Shown here: positions 1 through 8,761 of the stretch, piece after piece
Layout of the letters: every line of letters starts with the position of its first letter
Position numbering within the stretch: the first letter of the stretch is position 1
Assembly: GCF_015160855.1 (NCBI RefSeq)
Contig: NZ_CP063373.1
Span: 8,903,001 to 8,967,000, forward strand
Reading direction: 5' to 3'
DNA: 64,000 nt
Source of the DNA: Streptomyces ferrugineus
GTDB lineage: Bacteria > Actinomycetota > Actinomycetes > Streptomycetales > Streptomycetaceae
Translations under genes and position numbers: made by a program
The notes under the pieces: model-generated
Database searches by the model: none
Seen by the model: only the letters and a program-made list of their open reading frames with translations
What the model was told of the DNA's origin: nothing

Positions 1-335
1 AGGACGACGAGAAACCGGCAGACCGCACCCCCACCGCCGCGGTGACCTACGAAGTGACCGGCGAGGGCACCGCCGACATCACCTACCAGGCCCGCAGCGC
101 CTCAGGAGAAGCCGTCATCGTCAAGGCGGCCACCCTGCCCTGGCGCAAGACCGTCGACGTCCCCCTCGGCCAGGACCCGACCGTCAGCATCGTCCTCGGC
201 GAGAAGGGCGGCCAGGCCCGCTGCACCCTCGCCCTCCGCGGCAAGCACGTCCAGAGCGCCACCGCCACCGGCACCTTCGGCCGCGCCACCTGCACCGGCG
301 CGCTGCCCGGACAGGCGGACGCGACCCAGGGCTGA
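1..335 (+). CDS. MmpS-family membrane accessory protein, C-terminal part (5' end outside window)
   Basis: The frame is open from base 3 to the stop at 333-335, so the gene begins before the window. The visible ~110 residues start with a charged stretch followed by VTYEVTGEGTADITYQ, and continue with the pattern LPW, a polar stretch, then a beta-rich C-terminus. This matches the soluble domain of MmpS-like accessory proteins, which in mycobacteria partner MmpL transporters. Two cysteines (in RCTLAL and ATCTG) could form a disulfide outside the membrane. The expected N-terminal membrane anchor lies upstream and cannot be seen. An MMPL transporter is encoded 18 kb away, but nothing here links the two. 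GTG at 42 could be read as a start, but it would cut into the conserved domain. Confidence 0.7.
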   Translation, partial: DDEKPADRTPTAAVTYEVTGEGTADITYQARSASGEAVIVKAATLPWRKTVDVPLGQDPTVSIVLGEKGGQARCTLALRGKHVQSATATGTFGRATCTGALPGQADATQG

Positions 336-400
336 TCCCCCCTCCGCCCACCCAGGGCTGACACCCCCTATGCCCCATATCAGCATCTTTGTCGCATCAC

Positions 401-430
401 TTGACACCGATCCGGCCACGTAACTACAAC
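401..430 (+). promoter_or_regulatory. Candidate promoter of the L,D-transpeptidase gene
   Basis: A perfect -35 hexamer TTGACA (401-406) is followed after 18 bases by TACAAC (425-430), a 4/6 match to the -10 consensus. It lies about 150 bases before the downstream GTG start. The rest of 336-582 shows no coding signal. Confidence 0.4.
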
Positions 431-582
431 CCCGGCTCGGTTGCACATGACCCCTCCCAGGCCGTGCGGCATGCGTCCGCGCGGTCCTTCCGTCGTGCCG
501 TCGCGCGCCCGCCCGCCCGCTTCGCCACCGCGCCCGCATCCGTGGACCGTCCCCGACACGCCCCATTCGTAAGGAGCCCAGC

Positions 583-1533
583 GTGCAGGTCTTCCCCCGG
601 CAGGCTCTGATCAGCGCCGCCGTCGTCAGCGTTCTGGCGGTGACAGCCGCCTGCGGCGGACAGGACGACCAGCAGGCGGCGGCAGCCGACTCGGTCGAGG
701 CGTCGCGGACGCCGGGCGACAGCCCCGCCGACGCCTCCGGCTCCGCGTCCCCGAGCGCCTCCGTCTCCGCCAGTCCGTCCACCTCCGACGACGCCTCCGC
801 CTCGGCGTCCCCCTCCGCCTCCGCGTCCGACGCCGCCACGCGGGAAGCCGGCGCGGCGGCGAGCGGCACCGGCGCGGGCACAGGCACCGGCTCGGCGACC
901 GGCGGCCAGCAGGACCCGGCGCCCGCCGCACCCGCCGCCCCCGACTTCCCGGTACCGGTCGAGGCCGGCGACGCCACCCAGCTGATCACCGTCAAGGCCA
1001 GCGGCTCCTACGCCACCGTCACCGCCTGGGCCAAGGGTTCCTCCGGCTGGAAGGCCCAGTTCAGCACCAGCGCGGGCCGGGTCGGCTCCAACGGCGTGAC
1101 CGACGGGGCGACCCGGCGGCAGAGCACCTACACCACCCCGAGCGGCACGTACACGATCACCGAGGGCTTCGGCCACCTCGCCGGCGGCACCGCCATGCCG
1201 TACCACGTGGTCACCGACGACGACTGGTGGGTGCAGGACCCCGAGTCGAAGTTCTACAACTCCATGCACGGCGAGGAGGGCGCGGACTTCCCGCTCACCG
1301 AGTCCGGCGACCGCGGCAGCGAGCACCTCATCAACTACCCGACCCAGTACGCCAAGGCCCTCGTCATCAACTTCAACCGGTGGCCCGCCACACCCGGCCG
1401 CGGCGCCGGCATCTTCCTGCACGTCAACGGCAGCGGCGCGACGGCGGGATGTGTGTCGGTACCCCGGGCCACCATGGACCGCATCATGGGCTGGATCACG
1501 CCGTCCGCCCATCCCCGGATCGCCATCGGCTGA
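583..1533 (+). CDS. Lipoprotein L,D-transpeptidase-like protein (YkuD fold)
   Basis: A 316-residue exported lipoprotein. The N-terminus is a short hydrophobic signal with lipobox VTAAC, so Cys24 would be lipidated. Residues ~30-115 are a Ser/Ala/Thr/Gly/Pro-rich low-complexity linker typical of a wall-spanning stalk. The C-terminal ~190 residues hold the L,D-transpeptidase signature: a His in LHVNGSG followed by the nucleophile in TAGCVSVPR. Such enzymes crosslink or trim peptidoglycan through a catalytic cysteine. The GTG start is chosen because AAGGAG lies a few bases upstream and it places the signal peptide at the N-terminus. The neighbouring amidase gene suggests a cell-wall locus. The family is clear; whether this member crosslinks or hydrolyses cannot be read from the sequence. 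Confidence 0.85.
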   Translation: MQVFPRQALISAAVVSVLAVTAACGGQDDQQAAAADSVEASRTPGDSPADASGSASPSASVSASPSTSDDASASASPSASASDAATREAGAAASGTGAGTGTGSATGGQQDPAPAAPAAPDFPVPVEAGDATQLITVKASGSYATVTAWAKGSSGWKAQFSTSAGRVGSNGVTDGATRRQSTYTTPSGTYTITEGFGHLAGGTAMPYHVVTDDDWWVQDPESKFYNSMHGEEGADFPLTESGDRGSEHLINYPTQYAKALVINFNRWPATPGRGAGIFLHVNGSGATAGCVSVPRATMDRIMGWITPSAHPRIAIG

Positions 1534-1541
1534 ATCCAAAA

Positions 1542-1555
1542 GTGATCTGCGTCAC
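1542..1555. promoter_or_regulatory. Crp-like palindrome upstream of the amidase gene
   Basis: GTGATCTGCGTCAC matches the Streptomyces Crp pattern GTG-N6-GNCAC and extends to a symmetrical AGTGA-N6-TCACT. It sits between the L,D-transpeptidase stop and the amidase start, about 130 bases before the latter. Binding is inferred from the motif only. Confidence 0.45.
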
Positions 1556-1684
1556 TCCCCTATCTGGTGCAGTGACGTTTGCGCAGTGCAAAACGCTGGG
1601 TGGAGCGGGCCATCTCTGTGGCTGATGCGCCTCGCGTGACTTTCTTTCTGGTCTTCCTTCGGCCCTCCAGGGCCTTCTTTTGGG

Positions 1685-4450
1685 GTGGGATTCGTCTTGA
1701 GTCGTCGTACTCGACGTGCGCGTCGTACGTCGCACGCGTACAGACCGCTGAGCCTGAAGCGCAGAGCCTGGCTGACGCTCGGCGCCGTCGTGCTGGGGGG
1801 TGGCGGCGTGGCCACGTACGCGCTGGCCGACCCGTCCGACGACACCGGCGCGACGGGCCGGGCCAAGCGCCCGACGAAGGTCTACGACCTCGCGCTGAAG
1901 GGCAGCGGCAGCAAGGAGCGGGAGCTGCCGCGCACCGGCACCAACCAGTTCTCGCTGCTGGGCGTCTCCTGGACCGGGCCCACGAAGCAGATCGACGGCA
2001 CCGCCCAGGTGCGTACCCGCAGCCTGGAGACCGGTGAGTGGAGTGCCTGGCAGGACCTGGAGCTGGGCGCGGATCCGCCGGAGGGCGTCGAGCCGGGCAT
2101 GCGTGGCGCCTCGGAGCCGCTGTGGGTCGGTCCGTCCGACGGTGTCGAGGTCCAGGTCGTGCGCGAGGACGGTACGGCCAGCGCCGGGCTGCCCACGGGG
2201 CTCGAGGTCAACCTGGTCGACCCGGGTGTGGTGACCTCCGCCGAGACCAAGTCCACCGGCACCGAGTTCGAGCCGGCCGCGTTCGCCGCCGAGACCGACC
2301 CGGCCGCCACGCCCACTGACGCGGTCACCCCCACGGACACCCCGACCGAGTCGCCCGCGCCGGATCCGACCACGCCGGACCCGACGGCCACGGACCCGAC
2401 CACGACACCGTCGGACACCGCGGCGCCCACCGACACCGCGACCCCGACGGACCCGGCCACCGCGTCCCCGACGCCGACCGAGACCGTGCCGACCGCCCCG
2501 CCGTCCACCGTGACCCGGCCGCCCATCGCCACCCGGGCGCAGTGGGGTGCCGACGAGTCGAAGGTGGACGACCCGCCCTCCTACATCGACAAGGTGCAGG
2601 CGGTGTTCGTGCACCACACCGTCGGCTCCAACAGCTACAGCTGCGCCCAGTCGGCGTCGCTGGTGCGCGGCATCATGGCGTACCACACCGACGTCAACGG
2701 CTGGAACGACCTCGGCTACAACTTCCTGGTCGACAAGTGCGGCCAGGTCTTCGAGGGCCGCGCGGGCGGCGCCGACCTGCCCGTGCAGGGCGCGCACACC
2801 TACGGCTTCAACAGCTACTCCACCGGCATCGCCATCCTCGGCGACTTCCAGGGCGACCCGGACAAGGGCATCCCGCCGGGCCGGCCGACCCGGGCCACGC
2901 TGGAGTCGGTGGCCCGCGTCGCCGCCTGGAAGCTGGGCCAGTACGGCGTCAGCCCGACCGGCAAGGTCACGCTGACCGCCGGCGGCAACACCGGAGTGTG
3001 GGACGAGGGCGAGCAGGCCACCCTCAACACCATCTCCGGCCACCGCGACGGCTACGCCACCGAGTGCCCGGGTGACGCGATGTACGCCAAGCTCGGCGAG
3101 ATCCGCCGCTACGCCGCGAGCGCCGGCGCCAACTCCGCCATCCCGACCGCCGACTTCAACCGCGACGGCGTCAACGACCTGGTCGCGGGCACGCGCCGGG
3201 CGCTGAGCAGCGGCGGCACGGTGACCGTCGTACCGGGCAACACGGAGGGGCCGGACGCCACGCTCAAGCGCTCCCTCACGCAGAACAGCCCCGGCGTGCC
3301 CGGCGGCCACGAGTCCTACGACTACTTCGGCGAGGCGACCGCCTGGGGCGACATCAACGGCGACGGCTACGCCGACCTGGCCATCGGCGCGCCCGGCGAG
3401 AACTGGGGCAGCACGAAGGACCGCGGCTCGGTCACCGTCCTGTACGGTCCCGGCCTGAACTCCGGGTTCAACTACACCACCACCGGCGTGACCCAGACCG
3501 GCGCCAAGCTGGGCTCGGCCGTCACGGTCGGCGACTTCAACGCCGACGGCAAGGCCGACGTCTTCTCCGCCGGCTCCGGCAACAGCGGCAGCTGGAACGC
3601 CCGCCTGACCGGCGGCACCACCCAGTACGGCACGCTCACCAGCGCCTCCGGGTCCCTCGCGTACCTCGACGCCGCCACCGGCGACTTCAACCGCGACGGC
3701 TACGCGGACGTGGCCCTCAACTACCGCGACCAGTCCGGCATCGGCCGCGTCACCTGGTTCAAGGGCTCCGCCTCCGGCCTGGTCAAGGTCAGCGTCCTGT
3801 CCGTCAAGGGCGGCCGCTCCATCGCCGCGGGCGACGTCAACGGCAACGGCTACGACGACATCGCCATCGGCCAGCCGTACACCGCGGAGTCCGACGCCGC
3901 CAGCGGCGGCCAGGTCACCGTGGTTCCGGGCACCTCGACCGGCTTCACCACCACCGGCATGCGCACGCTCCACCAGGGCAGCAGCGGCGTTCCCGGCGCC
4001 GGCGAGTCCGGTGACGGCATGGGTGCCTCCGTCTCGGTCGGCGACTACGACGACGACGGCTACGCGGACGTCCTGGCCGGCCTGCCGGGCGAGGACCTCA
4101 CCCGCAGCGACACCGCCCGGACCAACGCGGGCATGGCCGTGCTGCTCAGGGGCACCTCGTCCGGCCTGACCGGCTCCGGCGGCAAGGGGTTCACACAGGA
4201 CAGCAGCGGCATCACCGGTGTGACCGAGTCGTACGACATGCTCGGTTCCGCCGTCGTCCTGCAGGACCTCTCCGGCTGGGGCCGCGCCGACCTGGCCATC
4301 GGTGTGAAGGGCGAGAACGGTTACGACGGCGTCATCCTGCAGCTCGACAGCGGCAGCGCCGGCATCAGCAACAGCGGCGGCGTCTACTACACCAAGAGCT
4401 CCCTCGGGACCCCGACGGACGCTCGCCTCGGCGAGGCCCTGACGCCGTAG
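1685..4450 (+). CDS. Secreted N-acetylmuramoyl-L-alanine amidase (PGRP/Amidase_2) with FG-GAP repeats
   Basis: A large (~920 residue) secreted peptidoglycan amidase. A basic N-terminus rich in Arg is followed by a hydrophobic segment ending at TYALA. Residues ~200-280 are a Thr/Pro/Asp-rich linker. The catalytic domain (~280-475) has the PGRP/T7-lysozyme zinc pattern: VHHTV near 307, and GHRDG plus the TECPGD cysteine near 452-460. The C-terminal half has six to seven calcium-binding FG-GAP (integrin-alpha) blades, with motifs such as GDFNRDGYAD, GDINGDGYAD and GDYDDDGYAD, probably a beta-propeller for binding. The start is uncertain: GTG 1685, or TTG 1697 with the G-rich GGGGTGGGA just upstream. 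A Crp-like site lies upstream and a strong hairpin follows the stop, so it is probably monocistronic. Confidence 0.88.
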   Translation: MGFVLSRRTRRARRTSHAYRPLSLKRRAWLTLGAVVLGGGGVATYALADPSDDTGATGRAKRPTKVYDLALKGSGSKERELPRTGTNQFSLLGVSWTGPTKQIDGTAQVRTRSLETGEWSAWQDLELGADPPEGVEPGMRGASEPLWVGPSDGVEVQVVREDGTASAGLPTGLEVNLVDPGVVTSAETKSTGTEFEPAAFAAETDPAATPTDAVTPTDTPTESPAPDPTTPDPTATDPTTTPSDTAAPTDTATPTDPATASPTPTETVPTAPPSTVTRPPIATRAQWGADESKVDDPPSYIDKVQAVFVHHTVGSNSYSCAQSASLVRGIMAYHTDVNGWNDLGYNFLVDKCGQVFEGRAGGADLPVQGAHTYGFNSYSTGIAILGDFQGDPDKGIPPGRPTRATLESVARVAAWKLGQYGVSPTGKVTLTAGGNTGVWDEGEQATLNTISGHRDGYATECPGDAMYAKLGEIRRYAASAGANSAIPTADFNRDGVNDLVAGTRRALSSGGTVTVVPGNTEGPDATLKRSLTQNSPGVPGGHESYDYFGEATAWGDINGDGYADLAIGAPGENWGSTKDRGSVTVLYGPGLNSGFNYTTTGVTQTGAKLGSAVTVGDFNADGKADVFSAGSGNSGSWNARLTGGTTQYGTLTSASGSLAYLDAATGDFNRDGYADVALNYRDQSGIGRVTWFKGSASGLVKVSVLSVKGGRSIAAGDVNGNGYDDIAIGQPYTAESDAASGGQVTVVPGTSTGFTTTGMRTLHQGSSGVPGAGESGDGMGASVSVGDYDDDGYADVLAGLPGEDLTRSDTARTNAGMAVLLRGTSSGLTGSGGKGFTQDSSGITGVTESYDMLGSAVVLQDLSGWGRADLAIGVKGENGYDGVILQLDSGSAGISNSGGVYYTKSSLGTPTDARLGEALTP

Positions 4451-4465
4451 CGGTCGACACCACCT

Positions 4466-4509
4466 GACTCGGCCGGGACCCCTCCCATTCACGGGGTCCC
4501 GGCCGAGTC
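4466..4509 (+). terminator. Strong hairpin terminator after the amidase gene
   Basis: A perfect 17-bp GC-rich stem (arms 4466-4482 and 4493-4509) with a 10-base loop begins 15 bases after the stop codon. There is no U-tract, as usual in Streptomyces. The symmetrical stem could also stop transcription from the convergent gene at 4528. Confidence 0.8.
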
Positions 4510-4527
4510 ATGCCATACGGCGTCGCT

Positions 4528-5022
4528 TCACCACCGCGACCGCCCGCTCGTCGCGTCCCGGCACAGCAACCGCAGCGACCCGTCGCCCGCGAAACACCGC
4601 CGGGCCTCGTCGATCGGATCCCACAGCCGCCCGTCGGGCGTGCGGATCCAGTGGTCGCCGCCCGACGTCCACCACTCGGCGCCGGTCTGACGGGCGATCA
4701 CCTCACCGGCGTACGCGCCGAAACCACGCAGCGTGTTCTCCACGGCTGCGTACGGCGTCCGCTCGCGCCGCAGACTCTCGATCATCCGGTCGACCCGCCA
4801 CAGGCTCTGCTCCGAGTAGTCGAGCCGCAGCCGCGCTCCCTCGCGCATCGTCGCCACCGCGTCCGCCGCCCACCGCACCGGCTTGGTCGCGGCTGCGGGC
4901 CTGGTCTCCGCTTGAGTCGTCACATCTCTGAAAAGCGTGTTCGACCAGCGAATCGTCACCCGGATCCGGCGGCTTTCCCGGACCGGTGCAGGACCGTCCC
5001 ACCGCGCCCCCACGACGGACAC
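4528..5022 (-). CDS. Conserved hypothetical protein
   Basis: A 164-residue soluble protein that I do not recognise. The central part (~55-125) is amphipathic and acidic/basic (YSEQSLWRVDRMIESLR, then a GFGAYAGEVIARQ helix) and is followed by WWTSGGDHWIRTPDGRLWDP, which looks like a small alpha/beta immunity- or SMI-like fold; that is a guess. GTG 5022 is preferred because GAGGGAG lies four bases upstream. A GTG at 4923 would give 131 residues with a much weaker site. It converges on the amidase and is divergent from the DUF1877 gene. Confidence 0.6.
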   Translation of the reverse strand: MSVVGARWDGPAPVRESRRIRVTIRWSNTLFRDVTTQAETRPAAATKPVRWAADAVATMREGARLRLDYSEQSLWRVDRMIESLRRERTPYAAVENTLRGFGAYAGEVIARQTGAEWWTSGGDHWIRTPDGRLWDPIDEARRCFAGDGSLRLLCRDATSGRSRW

Positions 5023-5090
5023 AGGACTCCCTCAGGAACCAGGTTTACCCGGGAGTGACGCTTTGCCGCCGCCATGCGCTCCAGTCACTG

Positions 5091-5585
5091 ATGACTATGT
5101 ACTTCCATCTGCGCGCGGTGCCGCCCTCGGCCCTGCGCAACAGCCCGACCTGGTTCCAGCGCCTGTTCGAGGACGACTGGGACACCGTCCGGGAGCGGAT
5201 CGGCCGGCATCGCGAGGAGGTGCTCGACCAGCGGTACGGCGACGTCGAGATCCTCTACGGCGGCATCCCCCCGAACCACGCACCCGAAGGCCCCCGCACC
5301 CAAGTGGTCCTCGGCGGCCGCCCGGCCTTCCACACCGACCCCGCCCGGCCGCCGTTCATGCTGCTCACCGCGTCCCAGGTGGCCGGGGTCGCGGAGTTCC
5401 TCAAGGGCGCCGCCTTCGACGAGCTGTGGCGGCACGCGCGCGGGCAGCTGCTGCGGCCGTACCACCAGCCGGCGGCGGAACCCGAGGTGCGCGGCCTGTT
5501 CGCGGCGACGCACCGCGATCTGACCGCGTTCTACTCGCAGACGGCCCAGTACGGGGACGCGGTGGTGAAGTGGCTGATGGCCTGA
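5091..5585 (+). CDS. DUF1877 (YfbM-like) family protein
   Basis: A 164-residue protein beginning MTMYFHLRAVPPSAL, the typical DUF1877 N-terminus, followed by an acidic helical region, an ILYGGIPPN segment and a helical C-terminus with FLKGAAFDELW. The family is small, soluble and of unknown function. ATG 5091 is chosen because homologues begin at this point; ATG 5097 is equally possible, and upstream in-frame starts would add residues unlike the family. No clear Shine-Dalgarno sequence is visible before 5091. Confidence 0.75.
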   Translation: MTMYFHLRAVPPSALRNSPTWFQRLFEDDWDTVRERIGRHREEVLDQRYGDVEILYGGIPPNHAPEGPRTQVVLGGRPAFHTDPARPPFMLLTASQVAGVAEFLKGAAFDELWRHARGQLLRPYHQPAAEPEVRGLFAATHRDLTAFYSQTAQYGDAVVKWLMA

Positions 5586-5619
5586 CGGTACCGACGCGGT
5601 CCGGGCGTCGGTCCGGGCG

Positions 5620-6231
5620 TCAGCCCCTCCCCCGGGCCCGCCGGGACACCACCGCGCGCAGCACCCGCCGCCCCTCGGTCGAGACCTCCAGCGCCCGGCG
5701 CAGTCCGCCCGCGCCATGCCCGGCGAGCAGTTCGAGGACGCTGACCTGGCGGCGCAGTTCGGCGGCGACGAGCGGTGACATGCCCTCCGCGCGGCCCACG
5801 GCGGGCGCACCGACCGCCCGGACGGAGTCGAGCGCCTCGGTGGGGGCGTCGGCCGAGGCCGTGTCGTCCTCGGCGGGGTCGAGCAGCCGGTGGATCTGGA
5901 GCGAGGCGACCGAGCAGGCGTCGGCCCAGACCCGCGCCTCGCCGGCGGACCGTACGACGGGGGCGGCGGCCAGCATCCGCCGGGCGAGCAGCGCGGCCTC
6001 GTCCTCGACGTCCTCGTCGTCCATGACCTCGGCTATGCCCAGCTTGCCGCGCACCTGCTCCAGCAGCTCGCCCCAGGCGGCGGGGTCCCCGTCGGTCGCG
6101 AGGTTCGCCCACAGTGGGCGCAGCACCTCGTCGTCCCCGCCCAGCAGCGGTACGCAGCGATCCAAACAAGCCAACCCGCTGGCGGCCAGTCCGCGTTCGT
6201 CGGCCTGAGCGATCAGTTCCACCAGGCTCAT
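5620..6231 (-). CDS. Hypothetical protein, helical
   Basis: A 203-residue protein of unknown function. It is mostly helical with a very acidic stretch near residues 70-78 (DDEDVEDE) and an Arg-rich C-terminus (RRVLRAVVSRRARGRG). No signal peptide, membrane segment or catalytic motif is visible. The ATG start is well supported by AGGGAGG six bases upstream. The gene lies 34 bases from, and convergent with, the DUF1877 gene. Codon use is typical of the region, so it is likely a real native gene. Confidence 0.65.
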   Translation of the reverse strand: MSLVELIAQADERGLAASGLACLDRCVPLLGGDDEVLRPLWANLATDGDPAAWGELLEQVRGKLGIAEVMDDEDVEDEAALLARRMLAAAPVVRSAGEARVWADACSVASLQIHRLLDPAEDDTASADAPTEALDSVRAVGAPAVGRAEGMSPLVAAELRRQVSVLELLAGHGAGGLRRALEVSTEGRRVLRAVVSRRARGRG

Positions 6232-6346
6232 CCAAGCCTCCCTAAGCGGGTCTTCTATGAGGGTCGGGGCCCCCGCACAGGCCCCTGGCTGGCCTTCCTT
6301 AACGGAGCCCGCACCTCCCCTTACTGCGTGCGACGACCCGGGAGTG

Positions 6347-6850
6347 TCACAGCGGCACCACCCCGAGCCGGTCGAGCAGCCGGAAGAAGAGGTTTTCGGC
6401 CAAAGGGTCCGCTTCAGCGGTGAGTACGTCGACGACCGACTCCGCGTTCACCTCGTGCCCCGCTTCGGCGGCCCAGGCGACGGCCCGCTCGGCGGCGTCG
6501 GGAGGTTCGAGGAAGTAGTCCTCCAGGGTGAGACCCTCGTCCGAGGCGCCGAGATACCCGGCCATGGCGGCCCGCGCCAGACAGGTCGTCCACGCCCCGC
6601 TCTCCGGCGCCGCCGCCTCCACCACCACCGACGCGCTGTCCATGACGTACCCGAAGAGCGCGGGCGCGCCCGTCTCCTGGGCCAGGGTGTTCATGCTGCC
6701 GACGTCGCCGCCGCCGTTCGGGTACTCCCACACCTGCCATCCGTCGGGCGCCTCCGTCCTGAGCGTCATCCCCTCGGCGCCGGCCAGCGCGTCCAGCTCC
6801 GCCAGCGGCCGCGTCCCGCGGCCCACGACGAAGAACCCCCAGTAGCCCAT
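6347..6850 (-). CDS. Hypothetical protein
   Basis: A 167-residue soluble protein beginning MGYWGFFVVGRGTRPLAELDAL. The first half has beta-strand character (WGFFVVGR, WQVWEYPNGG) and the second half is helical (LARAAMAGYLG, AERAVAWAAEAG). I recognise no family. The start is the first ATG after a region with AGGGGGAAACC upstream, which gives a reasonable ribosome site. It may be transcribed with the downstream 5620-6231 gene, 115 bases away on the same strand. Confidence 0.6.
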   Translation of the reverse strand: MGYWGFFVVGRGTRPLAELDALAGAEGMTLRTEAPDGWQVWEYPNGGGDVGSMNTLAQETGAPALFGYVMDSASVVVEAAAPESGAWTTCLARAAMAGYLGASDEGLTLEDYFLEPPDAAERAVAWAAEAGHEVNAESVVDVLTAEADPLAENLFFRLLDRLGVVPL

Positions 6851-6938
6851 CCCGGTTTCCCCCTGGCTGATCGGTTCGGCTCGGCCGAATACACCACATT
6901 CGTACGGGGGTTCGCAGCCGTTCGGGTCAATCCACAGC

Positions 6939-8606
6939 TCAGTCCAGCCGGTCCGCGAGCGCCCTGAACCGGGCCCAGGTCAGTTGCGGCTGATCCGCGT
7001 CCCACAGCTTCTGCGCCGTCGCCCGCAGCGGCATCCGGATCCCGGCCGCGACCTGCGCCTGCGTCTGGGAGTCGGCCAGATCGCACCACACGGCGAAGGA
7101 GCCGCCCAGGATCTGGCCGTCGTACTCGGCCGGCACGGCCACGGTTCCCCTGAGGACCCGCGGTGTCCACTGCTCGTAAATCCGCTCGCCGGTCGGATAG
7201 ACGAAGGTCTGCGGCTCGCCCAGCACGTAGTAGAGGAACTCGTCGTTGTAGTTGACGACCTTCCGCCCGGCGCTCAGATACTCCACCGGCACCCGGGCGC
7301 CGATCTCCTTGCCGGTCCAGTAGGCCACCTGGATGTCCTTGTCCGGCTGGACGGAGGTGTTCCGGAAGAACCCGTCGTTCCAGGCCCGCGGGGTGCGGTC
7401 ATGGGCGCGGACGGTCTCGGCGCGGTCGTTGAGCCACCCGGTGGCGAGGTCGGCGACGGTGGCGCCGGAGCCGTGGGCCTCGCGGGCGGCGGTGGCGAGC
7501 TGCGGGTAGGACGCCTCGGGGTCGGAGACGACCAGGGCCTGGTACTCGTCGCCGCCGAGGTGCCACTGACCGCCGGGGAACAGGCCGGCGTACTCGTTCA
7601 GCAGGTCGTCGACGATCTCGGCGGACTCGGGCTTGGAGATGTCGATGGCGCCCCGGGTCGCGGCACCGTTCACGTTGCGCAGTTGCAGATCGGGGTGCGC
7701 GGCGATGACGGCCCCCAGATGCCCGGGCGAGTCGATCTCGGGCACCACGGTGATGTGCCGGCTCTCGGCCAGCTGGACGATCTTCCTGACCTGCGCCTTG
7801 GTGAGGTGCTGCCGCGACACCACCTCGGGGTGCGAGTCGGACTCGATCCGGAAGCCCTGGTCGTCGGAGAAGTGCAGCCCGAGCTGGTTGAACTTCAGGT
7901 CCGCCAGCTCCCGCACCCGGTCCTCGATCCAGTCGGCGGTGAAGTGCTTGCGGGCTATGTCCAGCATGAACCCGCGCACCGGCTTGGCGGGCGCGTCGCG
8001 TACGACGCCCTCCGGTGCCGTACCCCCACCCGCGACCTCCTGCTTGAGCGTCCGGGTCCCGTAGAAGACCCCCGACTCACCCGGCCCGCTGATCGCCACC
8101 CGCCCACCGCGCACGGTCATGGTGTACGACTCGGGATTCGCGCCTTCGTCCTCGCTCAGCGCCAGCCGCACGTCCCCGGCCCGCGCGTCGTCCTTGCGCC
8201 CGGCATACGTCAGCCCGAGCTCACCGGCTATGAGCCGTCCCTCGTCGGCCAGCTCGGCGTCACTGACCACGACCCGCTCCCCGCGCGCGGGACGCCAGCC
8301 GGGACCGCGGGCGGCGGTGTGGGACTGCACCGCCGGAATGGTCTGCGGAGCCTTCGAGAGCGGGTACGACCGTGTGGGTGACGGAGTCGGGCTGGTCCGC
8401 CGCCCGACGGGGGAGTCGGCCTGCGAGGTGCCCGGGGCGGAGCCCTGCTGCTCCGGCCCGGCCGGCCCTCCGTCGTCACGGGTGGCCAGGAGCCCGAGGC
8501 TCACCCCGGCCGCCACCGTCACGACGACCACCGCGACCATCAGCACCCACGTCTGCTTGAGCGCCCTTTTCGCCGGTGCCCGGCGCCTGTGCTTGTGCTG
8601 GCTCAC
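6939..8606 (-). CDS. Secreted/membrane-anchored GH20 beta-N-acetylhexosaminidase
   Basis: A 555-residue glycoside hydrolase of family 20, which removes terminal N-acetylglucosamine or -galactosamine by substrate-assisted catalysis. The N-terminus is basic (HKHRRRAPAKR), followed by a membrane segment at ~20-42 that could be a signal anchor. A Ser/Pro-rich linker leads to the GH20b alpha/beta domain (~90-205) and a TIM barrel containing LHFSDDQGFR and the catalytic pair in HLGGDEY (Asp-Glu). The C-terminal barrel motifs WNDGFF and YWTGKEIG fit the family. The ATG start is the only one that keeps the basic N-terminus. It is divergent from the uraD-like gene. The likely role is chitin-oligomer or wall-sugar recycling. 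Confidence 0.9.
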   Translation of the reverse strand: MSQHKHRRRAPAKRALKQTWVLMVAVVVVTVAAGVSLGLLATRDDGGPAGPEQQGSAPGTSQADSPVGRRTSPTPSPTRSYPLSKAPQTIPAVQSHTAARGPGWRPARGERVVVSDAELADEGRLIAGELGLTYAGRKDDARAGDVRLALSEDEGANPESYTMTVRGGRVAISGPGESGVFYGTRTLKQEVAGGGTAPEGVVRDAPAKPVRGFMLDIARKHFTADWIEDRVRELADLKFNQLGLHFSDDQGFRIESDSHPEVVSRQHLTKAQVRKIVQLAESRHITVVPEIDSPGHLGAVIAAHPDLQLRNVNGAATRGAIDISKPESAEIVDDLLNEYAGLFPGGQWHLGGDEYQALVVSDPEASYPQLATAAREAHGSGATVADLATGWLNDRAETVRAHDRTPRAWNDGFFRNTSVQPDKDIQVAYWTGKEIGARVPVEYLSAGRKVVNYNDEFLYYVLGEPQTFVYPTGERIYEQWTPRVLRGTVAVPAEYDGQILGGSFAVWCDLADSQTQAQVAAGIRMPLRATAQKLWDADQPQLTWARFRALADRLD

Positions 8607-8761
8607 ATCGCCAACCTAGGGCCTGTGCACTCGTCCCGCCGTCCAGCCGTCGTTCTGAAACTCTCCCGTTCGACTGAAATTCGGGCATCCTTCGGACATC
8701 TCACGTCCACACTCGGTAACGTGGCGCCACTCCTCCCCCAGAATCCCCTGCCGAAACCCAC

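Noticed and set aside
326..360. Repeated CCCAGGGCTGA after the first gene
   Set aside because: Only two short copies, without symmetry or a clear link to a promoter or terminator.
1496..4492. A 998-codon open frame on the minus strand opposite the amidase gene
   Set aside because: Its translation is low-complexity and Val/Gly/Arg/Ala-rich, with no motifs, and it mirrors the codon bias of the well-supported amidase on the other strand.
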